Below, piece by piece: positions 35,934 to 44,421 of a stretch of DNA of 64,000 bases. Every line of letters starts with the position of its first letter. Position 1 is the stretch's first letter. The notes under the pieces were generated by a model that worked only from the letters and a program-made list of their open reading frames with translations, had not been told where the DNA came from and made no database searches. The position numbers were made by a program, and so were the translations under genes. Origin of the DNA: Flavobacterium luteum (GTDB taxonomy: Bacteria > Bacteroidota > Bacteroidia > Flavobacteriales > Flavobacteriaceae). The stretch covers positions 682,001 through 746,000 of the forward strand of contig NZ_WAEM01000001.1 in assembly GCF_008806775.1 (NCBI RefSeq). The letters are read 5' to 3'.

Positions 35934-37891
35934 TAAACCTCATCTTCTTTAGGTTGCCAATTTGGTACTCTTTTCTGAATTGAAACTCGATATGGATTTA
36001 TATCTAATGCCTGTCCAAGAAACTTGAAAGCACTTGGTTTATCATTTTCTTTAATTGAAATAAAACCTTGTGCAATTAATAAGCTATCAATGTTTGTTTT
36101 ACCATCATTTTTAGCTTGATCTAATGCCTTTTTTAAATTAGTTTTTGAGCTTTCTAAATTATTATTTCTCAAATCAGAACAAGCACTAATAAAGTGACCT
36201 AACCACATTTCTTTATTTGATTGAATATTTTCTTGAGCTAATTTAATTTGATATTTTGCTTCCTCAAAATGACCATTTAACATTAAAGCAGAAGCATAAG
36301 AATATCTGATATAATAATCAGTACGTTTTCTTATGAATGGTAAAATTACTTTTGTTGCTTCATCATATTGTTTTTTAGATATATACAAACGACATAATCT
36401 TTCTGCAATGAATGATTTATCAGACCTTTCTTTTTCTTTCGACCAATTAAAATCTAATGCCTTTTTATAAAATCCTTCTGCTAAATCCCTAAACTCATTA
36501 GCTTTTTCATTTGGTCTTTGCCCATACCCACTTAATATCCAGAACTTTGTAAAATTATATTTTGCTAAACAATATAATTTATAAACTCCTTCAACACTAC
36601 CATTAAAAGACGCTAAATCTTCTAAATTAAAATTTTGAGTTGGATTATTTAAAAAATCATAGTTATCATTAATAGAACAATTTGCAATATTTTTTATTGC
36701 TTTTTCAATGTTTTCAAGGTCTTTAGGAATATACTTGACCTCATCATTTTCATTAATATTGTAATCTAAAGAAAGTAAATATACTACTTCATCCCAATTA
36801 TTTGAAACTAAATCAGAATATGCTCTTGCTACATCATAACAAGATTTAATATACTCTTTTCTATATCTTTTTTTATTATAAACGTCTTCAATTGGGATTT
36901 CGCCATAGTATTTAATAACTAATTCAAAAGCGTCAATACCTTCTTGAATTTTAACATTAACTTCTTTGTACTTGTCTGCTTCTGGACGATTTCGTGAAAA
37001 TAAAGATAGTTTAGGATATAATTCTGTAAGCATCATTCCTTTTCTGTACAAATCATTTAATCTCGTTGGATTTAATTCTAATGCTTTGTCTAAATATTTA
37101 ATTGCAATTTCAATTTCATCTAATGGTTTACCGTCTCTTCTTCCTCCTATTTGGGTTAATTCACGAGAATATTGATAATGTGTATATCCAAGATTTGAGT
37201 AATATGAAGGATTTTCTGGATTTAATTCAATACATCTTTTTCTTAATAACTCCGTTATCTGACGATACTTTTTTTGTTGAGCTAAAAACTTAAATTTTTC
37301 CTCATCTTTATTAAAAGTATGTTTTAAATTTATGTAAACTTCTGAAAGTTTTGCTGTTGCAAAGCTTACAACCGAAAGAAGGTCAACATCATTCCATACA
37401 GCATTATTTTTGGAAATATCTTCTATTGGTTTAAATAAATTATAAATTGATAACCAATCACTTTGCTTAATAAATCCATTTACTTTATCTATTAAATTAT
37501 CTTTACTAAATATTCTTTCAACTTGTGAATTATTAAGAATACTACAAAAAGGCATATAACTATTTTGTTCAATAATCTTATCAATCCTTAAAATCTTTAA
37601 TACTTTTAACTTTAGTGTTTCAGATGTAAAAGCTTGTTCATCACCAACAGAATAATTTATTGTAATACTAGTATCATTTACAAATAGATCAATAATTTTC
37701 AATACTCTAACAAATTTTTGCTTATCAGTAGCCTTTGAATAATAGGCATAAGAAACATCAATTAAATCATTATTTAATAATGAAAAATCAAATGTTTTTT
37801 TTATATCCTCAAATGTTTTACCTGACCAACTTTGTGTTCCCGACAAAAGTCTTTGCTCGTCTGAAAATCCTATTATAAATGTATATTTCAT
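35933..37891 (-). CDS. TPR-repeat protein in the nested element
   Basis: 652 aa, cytosolic. The N-terminal part (1-170, FIIGFSDEQRLLSGTQSWSG) is unrecognised. Several TPR-like units follow: LNPENPSYYSNLGYTHYQYS and AIKYLDKALELNPTRLNDLY around 230-290, then more at 460-640 (ERLCRLYISKKQYDEATKVI, SAFKFLGQALDINPYRVSI). A terminator separates it from rnlB upstream. It could be a sensor or scaffold of a defence system; no catalytic domain is seen. Confidence 0.7.
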   Translation of the reverse strand: MKYTFIIGFSDEQRLLSGTQSWSGKTFEDIKKTFDFSLLNNDLIDVSYAYYSKATDKQKFVRVLKIIDLFVNDTSITINYSVGDEQAFTSETLKLKVLKILRIDKIIEQNSYMPFCSILNNSQVERIFSKDNLIDKVNGFIKQSDWLSIYNLFKPIEDISKNNAVWNDVDLLSVVSFATAKLSEVYINLKHTFNKDEEKFKFLAQQKKYRQITELLRKRCIELNPENPSYYSNLGYTHYQYSRELTQIGGRRDGKPLDEIEIAIKYLDKALELNPTRLNDLYRKGMMLTELYPKLSLFSRNRPEADKYKEVNVKIQEGIDAFELVIKYYGEIPIEDVYNKKRYRKEYIKSCYDVARAYSDLVSNNWDEVVYLLSLDYNINENDEVKYIPKDLENIEKAIKNIANCSINDNYDFLNNPTQNFNLEDLASFNGSVEGVYKLYCLAKYNFTKFWILSGYGQRPNEKANEFRDLAEGFYKKALDFNWSKEKERSDKSFIAERLCRLYISKKQYDEATKVILPFIRKRTDYYIRYSYASALMLNGHFEEAKYQIKLAQENIQSNKEMWLGHFISACSDLRNNNLESSKTNLKKALDQAKNDGKTNIDSLLIAQGFISIKENDKPSAFKFLGQALDINPYRVSIQKRVPNWQPKEDEV

Positions 37892-37898
37892 AGTAAGT

Positions 37899-37927
37899 AA
37901 AAAAAAATAACCCTGTGAGAGTTATTT
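37899..37927 (-). terminator. Intrinsic terminator after rnlB
   Basis: On the - strand AATAAC and GTTATT form a stem with an 8-9-nt loop, followed by at least seven T. It ends the rnlA-rnlB transcript just before the TPR gene start. Confidence 0.75.
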
Positions 37928-37954
37928 TATGAATACCAAATATAATAAAAACAA

Positions 37955-38323
37955 TTAAATGCTTGATAGCTTTTTCTTTATAAGAAATTTTGATTGTTTT
38001 GAAATGTAGGAATTACTTATTATATCAAAATGTGATAAATAAAAATTGGATGAAATTTTTTCAATGTCTCTATTAAGTTCATTAATTGCTGATAAAGTAT
38101 TTAAAACAATTTTTTTACCATCAAACATACAAAAGTAAAACCTATCATTAATACCGTTGTTAGCTAATAAATCAAAAACAACTTTACCTTTATACTTATT
38201 CTTTTTTAAGTCTTTTTCTATATCAAATATATACTCATCAAGTCTAGAATAATCAACACTCAATGCCAAAAATCCAAACTCATTGTTTTCGATTTTTTGT
38301 AATATGTATTTATTATTTTCCAT
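37955..38323 (-). CDS. rnlB: RnlB-like antitoxin
   Basis: 122 aa (E. coli RnlB 123). The core KGKVVFDLLANNGINDRFYF followed by FDGKKIVLNTLSAIN aligns with the RnlB segment GEILFDLLCANG and its continuation. RnlB blocks RNase LS (RnlA). It starts 2 bp after rnlA ends, in the same order as in E. coli. Confidence 0.82.
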   Translation of the reverse strand: MENNKYILQKIENNEFGFLALSVDYSRLDEYIFDIEKDLKKNKYKGKVVFDLLANNGINDRFYFCMFDGKKIVLNTLSAINELNRDIEKISSNFYLSHFDIISNSYISKQSKFLIKKKLSSI

Positions 38324-38325
38324 AA

Positions 38326-39363
38326 TTAACTTTTTATATTACTAATACTGCTTTCTATTAAATTTAACGCGTTATTAATAATGCTTTCTGCTTCTGTTCT
38401 ATTTAATATTCTACTTGTTACAATAGTTCCATCCATATGAAACAAACTATGTCTGTTGTAGTTATAGAATGAATAAATATCACAAATTGCTTTATGTGTT
38501 TTACCACAATTTATTTTACTCGTTGTGTTATTAGACAATGTTACATTGATACCACCACCATCAATCTGCAAATAATCTCCAAACCCTTCTTTACCAATTA
38601 CTATACCATTATCAAAATAAATTTGCTTTAAGACACCTTCTAAACCTCTCAATACAGGAAATGCAAAAGCTGAAAAATCATCTAATTCAACAACAAACTT
38701 TTTTAATGCCAATGACGGACTTAAAACACTTTTAACTTTATCTAAAAGATATTGAGAAGATATAGGTAATCTTGTTTCTAACTCTCCTAAAATATCATCA
38801 GCAGTTAAATTAGTTTCGTAAAATTCTAACTGAGAATTTACTATATCTTTAAACGGCATTATTTCTGATAATATTGCAATTACATCATTAAAAATCATTC
38901 GAGGTTTTCCCTGTGCTTGGAAAGCACCATTTGAAAAATGATGTAATGTTATTTTATCGCCTTGTTTACCCTTTACTTTTACAATTCTTCCTTTGTCATT
39001 AGCATCATCATTTTCAATTTCATTTTCTAAAGCCAGATATTCTAAAATAGTTTCAAAATCTACATCACGTATTGACTTGAGATAAAAACTGTTTGATTTA
39101 AATTCTTTAATTGAACAATTATCTTTAATTAAAGTAGCAACTTCTAAAGAAAGGTCTTGATTTGCACCCAACTTATAATATAAAGTTGTAGTTCCATCGT
39201 TAACATAATAAACATTTAATATAGCTGGTTGAATACCTGTCCCTTTAAATTTATAAACCCATAAATTATTTGGTTTTTCTTCAAGACTAATATCAAATTT
39301 ACTTGCATAATTTTCATTTATAACTTTTCTAATTTTATCTCTATCGATATTAAGTCCCTTCAT
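38326..39363 (-). CDS. rnlA: RnlA-like RNase toxin (RNase LS family)
   Basis: 345 aa (E. coli RnlA 357). Family landmarks include YYVNDGTTTLYYKLGANQ at the N-terminus, GAFQAQGKPRMIFNDV, LRGLEGVLKQIYFDNG, GFGDYL and the C-terminal YNYNRHSLFHMDG, which holds the conserved residues near the HEPN-type active site (RnlA has NVERHSLFHME). RnlA degrades mRNA on T4 infection when RnlB is lost. It is expressed with rnlB, and a palindrome overlaps its promoter. Confidence 0.85.
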   Translation of the reverse strand: MKGLNIDRDKIRKVINENYASKFDISLEEKPNNLWVYKFKGTGIQPAILNVYYVNDGTTTLYYKLGANQDLSLEVATLIKDNCSIKEFKSNSFYLKSIRDVDFETILEYLALENEIENDDANDKGRIVKVKGKQGDKITLHHFSNGAFQAQGKPRMIFNDVIAILSEIMPFKDIVNSQLEFYETNLTADDILGELETRLPISSQYLLDKVKSVLSPSLALKKFVVELDDFSAFAFPVLRGLEGVLKQIYFDNGIVIGKEGFGDYLQIDGGGINVTLSNNTTSKINCGKTHKAICDIYSFYNYNRHSLFHMDGTIVTSRILNRTEAESIINNALNLIESSISNIKS

Positions 39364-39417
39364 AAATGTGTAAAAAGTTTTGATTATGTAAATTATAAAG
39401 TGCTGTCATTCATAAAG

Positions 39418-39451
39418 TTATTAACAAAAATAGCTGTATAGTTGTTAATAA
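39418..39451 (-). promoter_or_regulatory. Promoter and palindromic operator candidate of rnlAB
   Basis: TTATTAACAA and TTGTTAATAA are perfect inverted 10-mers 14 bp apart. On the - strand a -7 box TATTTTTG (39425-39432) lies inside the palindrome. A protein bound to it would block the promoter, as in autoregulated toxin-antitoxin operons. Confidence 0.5.
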
Positions 39452-39652
39452 TCTTCGCCAAAAGTAATAAAAAAACATTAAATACAAAGATTTTATACTT
39501 TTTATAACTTATTTAAAATCAATGATTAAAACTAAATCTTTTAAAATGATCAAATATTTATAAAGTATAACTTTTGTTTTTGTTTCTATTAATAACAATG
39601 TTTTTAATCAATTATTTTATTTGCTTAAAATTTATCCTTGTAAATTTATGGA

Positions 39653-39727
39653 ATGAAACAAACAAAAAATCTTGATGCTGGGACTACTTCGAGGAAGAGT
39701 GATTTTTTGGAAAATGAATAAGGTAAT
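39653..39727 (+). repeat. Copy B of a 75-bp diverged repeat with a 22-aa frame
   Basis: Starts ATGAAACAAACAAAAAATCT and encodes MKQTKNLDAGTTSRKSDF with LENE and a stop. Copy A at 35860 has the same start and the ATGAATRAGGTAATT end but a broken frame. The peptide is therefore doubtful; the repeat itself is clear. Confidence 0.6.
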
Positions 39728-39801
39728 TCTATTAATACCGAGTTTACTAATAAATATTGAAAATATCTGTGTACAAAACACTACATCCTAAAATAATGAA
39801 A

Positions 39802-39827
39802 ACAAAAAATCACTCCTAAGAGTGACT
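39802..39827 (-). terminator. Intrinsic terminator after the 13-codon frame
   Basis: On the - strand TCACTC TTAG GAGTGA then a T-run. It closes the transcript that would start near 39900. Confidence 0.8.
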
Positions 39828-39849
39828 TTAATATTATAATGTTAAACAA

Positions 39850-39891
39850 TTAAACTTCAGTACCACCTTGTAAAATGTTTCTTGATTTCAT
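39850..39891 (-). CDS. Tiny ORF MKSRNILQGGTEV with its own promoter and terminator
   Basis: 13 codons. A promoter on the - strand is well formed: TTG, an 18-bp spacer, then TATTTTTG, just upstream (around 39908-39936). A perfect terminator follows (39802-39827), giving a transcript of about 90 nt. It may be a small RNA, a leader, or a real micropeptide. It lies between rnlA and the 39951 membrane-protein gene. Confidence 0.4.
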   Translation of the reverse strand: MKSRNILQGGTEV

Positions 39892-39950
39892 AATTTTCTT
39901 TTTGATTTGTTATACAAAAATAGAATAATATTTAATTTCACAAAATTAAT

Positions 39951-41060
39951 TTAACTTTTTTTATAAATAAAAATTTTAAATTTTTCTCCAGGTAATAAAA
40001 CATCTCTACAAATACGATTATTATTATCCCCTAAATGATTGTCACTATTAAATTTATTTTTACCAACAACGCTAAAGAAAATATTTAATTTATCACAAGG
40101 TTTTACATTTACAGTCATATTATCTATAATAATACTACTTGAAAAAGAAAACACTCTATCATCAAGCAAATTTTGTGTCATTTCAACTTTTCTTTCTAGA
40201 ACATAACTAGTATTGCCTGATAATTCTGTATTGAAAGTTTTAATATTTTTATTATCGTTAGTAGATGTTATTTCAGACAAAATCATTTTTTTACCATCTA
40301 ATTTACAATCTTCTTCGATTAGTTTTGTGTAGATAGTATCATCATCTTTTGCTAAAGAAGAAATTCTAAAATCTATGTATATTGGATCTGTTGTTTTTGC
40401 TTTAACTTCAAAATTTGAAACCTCTGTAATTTTAACAATATTTTCATCCAAAAGTTCTAAATTTATTTGAATTCTAAAATTATTGTAATAATAGGTTAAC
40501 ATTTTATCATTAAAAAAATCGTTTTCTAATTTCTTAACTATTGAATTTTTCAACTCTGGAAATGCCTGTTCAAATTGACAAGTTGTTACCCTTGACCAAA
40601 TATCTTGAATGTCCGTCCTCTTTAATAAAAAATCATCTGATAATGCAAGTATTTGAAATTTATCCTTTAATAAGAAATCAAACTCATCAGATAATATTAC
40701 TTTTTGAAAGTTCTTTTTGAAGACTACTAAATTATTAATCAGTTTAACCGTTGCTGAAAAAATACCTCCCGAGAAGAAAATTATAGAAATACTTTTTAAA
40801 TATTCAACAACATCTTCTCTACAAAAAAAAGGTAGCGGCTCTTTTGAATTTTTAAAAAGTTCTAAATTAGGAATGTAATAAAAGTAATGAAAGAATAGAT
40901 AAACAATGGGAAACGGCAATAAATATAGGTATAGATTATTGTTTATTGAATTTAGAATTTTAACTAAATAAATTTTAATTTTTTCAAATTTACTATAATA
41001 GTACATTATTAAAAGTAAACCCGTTATTACCAATAATAGAACTCCAATAATTATTATCAT
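39951..41060 (-). CDS. Membrane protein of unknown function
   Basis: 369 aa. Three transmembrane segments (about 1-20, 42-63 and 92-113) are followed by a large soluble, beta-rich domain (residues 120-369, TEVSNFEVKAKTTDPIYIDF, VNVKPCDKLNIFFSVVGKNK). No family recognised. It is located between the helicase-nuclease operon and rnlA, so a defence role such as a membrane effector can be imagined but is not shown. Confidence 0.65.
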   Translation of the reverse strand: MIIIIGVLLLVITGLLLIMYYYSKFEKIKIYLVKILNSINNNLYLYLLPFPIVYLFFHYFYYIPNLELFKNSKEPLPFFCREDVVEYLKSISIIFFSGGIFSATVKLINNLVVFKKNFQKVILSDEFDFLLKDKFQILALSDDFLLKRTDIQDIWSRVTTCQFEQAFPELKNSIVKKLENDFFNDKMLTYYYNNFRIQINLELLDENIVKITEVSNFEVKAKTTDPIYIDFRISSLAKDDDTIYTKLIEEDCKLDGKKMILSEITSTNDNKNIKTFNTELSGNTSYVLERKVEMTQNLLDDRVFSFSSSIIIDNMTVNVKPCDKLNIFFSVVGKNKFNSDNHLGDNNNRICRDVLLPGEKFKIFIYKKS

Positions 41061-41151
41061 ATTATTTTTTTAGATTAATCAATTACAATCAATCTTACAA
41101 AAATAACAAATTTTTAACAATTTATTGTCTTTTAATTAAAGCGTTTCTTGT

Positions 41152-42327
41152 TCACCTCTTTACAATTACAAAACTAACCTCATCGTATTTATAATCTACA
41201 ACTTCACCACTAATGATTAATTCAATAGCTTGTTCAATTACCTCGATAGGTGCTATAAACCATTCTCTTGGTGTGTGACGTTTTTTATTTTCATCGAAAA
41301 CATCAATATTTAGACACGCCTTACCAAAGAAGTTATGCAATAACTGTTCGAGCTTCTGTGGGTTCATATTGTAACATTTCCAAGTAGTAATAATTCTTAC
41401 TTGTGCCATTAAATATGTTGGGTCTTTTTCAGCATTTTTAATTCTCTCTTCAACTGTATCTTTAGAATATCCAATTTTAAATAAATTATCTATTGCTAGT
41501 ATTCTTTCATCTTTAGTTTTAGATTTTAATACATAAATAAATCCCGCTTCTTCATCTTCTTCAGTAATGTTGCTAAACTTTTCTATGAAATTTTCATTTA
41601 CTTTGGTCAAATCGTCGGTGATGCTCTGTCCGTTTGTAAATAAATTTTTGAATAACGAACGCAATTTCATATTAGATTCGGTTCCGTTTTCAAATATTAT
41701 TTTGGTTCGTCCGTCTAATTTTCCGAATTTATCTTTTTTGACATCAATTGTTTTTTCTAACAATAAAAGAATACCGTTATGAATAAAATATCGACCTTCG
41801 TTTTGATGGTTTTCGTTAAACTCAACAATTTTTCTTTTACCTTCAACTAAATCTTTTTGAACTTGTTTGAAAAACGGCTCGTATTTATGGAAATCTTTAC
41901 ACGGTTTTCTTCTTGCTACAAAATCCGTTGCTGCTCTATCATAGTCTTTTGGAGTATGTTTAAAATCAAATAAATCAGTATCATCATCTAACAAATCGAA
42001 AGTATCATCATTAAAAATATCTTCTAATGAATTAATCTCCTTTTTTTCTATGCTTAATAAACCGTGTACATCTTGATTTTCTAGCAATGCCGTTTTCTCT
42101 GTATTTTCTCTAATTTTTTTTAATCTTGAATAAAGTTGAAACTCTGCAATATTGCTTGGGTTGGCTTGTGGTTCTTTATTATTTTTTGATACAAACTCGT
42201 TAATTTCTGCAAACGATGCTAATAATCTTTCTTCTTCGTTTTTTGCACTAGAAACTTTGGGCTTGACATTTAAAATATCAAACTCATCATCATTAAAAAT
42301 AGCATCAAGTACTTTTTGTTTATCCAT
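41152..42327 (-). CDS. GIY-YIG (T5orf172) endonuclease
   Basis: 391 aa. The GIY-YIG module is at about 255-365: EAGFIYVLKSKTKDERI, LFKIGYSKDTVEERIKNAEK, QLLHNFFGKACL, PREWFIAPIEVIEQAIELI. This is the T5orf172 subtype. The N-terminal half has a helical EINEFVSKNNKEPQANPSNI segment resembling a DNA-binding repeat. It overlaps the helicase gene by 8 bp, so they are coupled. Likely the DNA-cutting subunit of the operon. Confidence 0.85.
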   Translation of the reverse strand: MDKQKVLDAIFNDDEFDILNVKPKVSSAKNEEERLLASFAEINEFVSKNNKEPQANPSNIAEFQLYSRLKKIRENTEKTALLENQDVHGLLSIEKKEINSLEDIFNDDTFDLLDDDTDLFDFKHTPKDYDRAATDFVARRKPCKDFHKYEPFFKQVQKDLVEGKRKIVEFNENHQNEGRYFIHNGILLLLEKTIDVKKDKFGKLDGRTKIIFENGTESNMKLRSLFKNLFTNGQSITDDLTKVNENFIEKFSNITEEDEEAGFIYVLKSKTKDERILAIDNLFKIGYSKDTVEERIKNAEKDPTYLMAQVRIITTWKCYNMNPQKLEQLLHNFFGKACLNIDVFDENKKRHTPREWFIAPIEVIEQAIELIISGEVVDYKYDEVSFVIVKR

Positions 42328-44254
42328 TTGCTAATCGTTTTCTTTTTTCTTCTTTCAAATAAATTATACACTCTGCCATTCTTCTTTCTAATGGATTATT
42401 AGAAGTTAAGCTAGGTTCTTTGTTATATAACTTTTTAAATTCTGTTATTTGTGGCCACAAAATTGCTGCTTCTTCAAAATCCATTGTAAACCTTGTAGCT
42501 TGAATGGTATCTTGAATAATTTTTAATACTTTAGTTGTAACCGATTTCGAAAGGATTTCAAAAGCTTTCTGAAAAGGATTAATTCTATCTATCAAATCAA
42601 TATTTATATCATCAATATTTACAAATTTATCAGCCATTGTAATAAATCTTTGGTCGCCAACTTCTTTGATTGTACCGTTTTTTATTACTGCATCTACTAC
42701 AACATATTGACGTATTTCTTCTATTTCTTCGTCTGATAAATCTGGATATTTAACTCTTATGATTTTTGGTATTAAAACTTTGTTGATTACTTCGGGATCA
42801 ATATTACCCGGCATTGCTTTTATCATTCTATCATCTTGTAGAATAGTAGCTTTTAAGTCATTCAAATCGGCTTCAATAATATCTTTAACTCTTTTTGAAC
42901 TTGGCTCTTTAAAACCTCTTATTTTGATTTCGCCCGGCTTTACTTCGGCATCATCATTATCAACTTTGGTTTTGAATTTAAAATTTGGTGCTAATACTTG
43001 TTCCATCAATAGCGATGCTGTAATGGCTTTTAGCATATTGTTAGTAGCTACTTTTACATCATCACGAATAGCGTCTGGACTTGCAATAAGATTGGTAAAT
43101 TGTGCGTGAGATTTATTATCACTATCACGAGTACATCGACCAATAATTTGAATAATCTCTGTTAATGAACCTCTATAACCAACCGTTAAAGCGTGTTCAC
43201 AAAATGGCCAATCAAAACCCTCTTTTGCCATACCTAAAGCAATGATAATATCCATATCATCAATAGATTTTATATCACGCAAGTAGTTTACTATTTTATC
43301 TCTTTCTTTAGAAGTATCTTCAACCAAATTAGCTACTTTGAGTAGTTTATCGTCGCTATGTCTTTTTATTTCAATAACGCCTGTTTGACTGTCTTGTTTA
43401 ACCACATCGCCAATAGCATCTATAATAAAATTAACTTCGTCGTGTTTTTGCTTGGTACTTTCACCTGAATTTACATTTGGAATATGAATAATTGTTTTCT
43501 TGTTAGTATCTAAAACATCAAGAATTGCTGTTGTATATTGTCCTGTATAGAAATGATAACCAATCCCTAATGATTTAAGGTAGTTGTAACCATTTAATTG
43601 TTCGTAATAATTGTAAGTTACTGGTGTAAATTTTCTTTCATATTCTGGTGTTAGAATTGGGACACTATCTCCACGAAAGTAGGAACCTGTCATAGCAATT
43701 ATATGTGCTGTAGATTTGTTCATTATAGATTTTAAACGTTCTCCCAACTTATTGTTTACATCGGCAGAAACGTGATGAAATTCATCTATTGCAAGTAATG
43801 TATTGTTGAATTTTGTTTCGTCTAAACCCTCACAACCAAAACGTAAAGTTGCGTGTGTACAAATTAATATTTTTTCATCATTATCCATAAAATTATGGAA
43901 TGCTTTTACTTTGCTACTACTACCATCATCGCCTGGAGTACAAAGGTTATATATGTCATTAGGTTCCCAATTGGCAAAAAAACCATCTTTTTTTAAATCA
44001 GTAGCAGAAAATGAACTTCCTATCGAACGTTCCGGAACAGCAACTATAACTTTTTTAATACCTTGATTAACCAATTTATCTAATGCCAAGAACATTAAAG
44101 CACGAGATTTACCTGAAGCTGGTGGTGCTTTTAGCAATAAATATTGTGCATCACGAGAAGCAAAAGCCCGAGTTTGCATTTCACGCATTCCCATTGTATT
44201 TATTTTGGTGCTTTCTCCTGTTTGGTTGTAGCTTACATTTACTATATCTGGCAT
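42320..44254 (-). CDS. DEAD/DEAH-box helicase family protein (SF2)
   Basis: 644 aa from the ATG at 44254 (MPDIVNVSYNQTGES); the frame runs to 44326 but its first 24 residues look non-conserved. SF2 motifs: Walker A APPASGKSRAL, DEFHH box AIDEFHHVSA, TGSYF (motif III), DIIIALGMAKEGFDWPFCEHAL region and motif VI QIIGRCTRD. Similar to the ResIII-type motors of restriction systems. It is in an operon with the GIY-YIG nuclease downstream and the AlbA_2 gene 168 bp upstream. Confidence 0.87.
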   Translation of the reverse strand: MPDIVNVSYNQTGESTKINTMGMREMQTRAFASRDAQYLLLKAPPASGKSRALMFLALDKLVNQGIKKVIVAVPERSIGSSFSATDLKKDGFFANWEPNDIYNLCTPGDDGSSSKVKAFHNFMDNDEKILICTHATLRFGCEGLDETKFNNTLLAIDEFHHVSADVNNKLGERLKSIMNKSTAHIIAMTGSYFRGDSVPILTPEYERKFTPVTYNYYEQLNGYNYLKSLGIGYHFYTGQYTTAILDVLDTNKKTIIHIPNVNSGESTKQKHDEVNFIIDAIGDVVKQDSQTGVIEIKRHSDDKLLKVANLVEDTSKERDKIVNYLRDIKSIDDMDIIIALGMAKEGFDWPFCEHALTVGYRGSLTEIIQIIGRCTRDSDNKSHAQFTNLIASPDAIRDDVKVATNNMLKAITASLLMEQVLAPNFKFKTKVDNDDAEVKPGEIKIRGFKEPSSKRVKDIIEADLNDLKATILQDDRMIKAMPGNIDPEVINKVLIPKIIRVKYPDLSDEEIEEIRQYVVVDAVIKNGTIKEVGDQRFITMADKFVNIDDINIDLIDRINPFQKAFEILSKSVTTKVLKIIQDTIQATRFTMDFEEAAILWPQITEFKKLYNKEPSLTSNNPLERRMAECIIYLKEEKRKRLANG

Positions 44255-44421
44255 ATTTATTATTTGTTGGTGGTTGATATTCTTTAATAAAATGATTTTT
44301 TTATTTAATATTTTTAAAACATACAATTAAATAACTAAACACTCATAAACCTATATAAAACAACACATAACAGCATTTTTGCTTCGTATTATTTAATATT
44401 TATATTTAATATTATTAATTT

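Noticed and set aside
39802..39936. Retron or reverse-transcriptase ncRNA
   Set aside because: No reverse transcriptase gene is present in the window.
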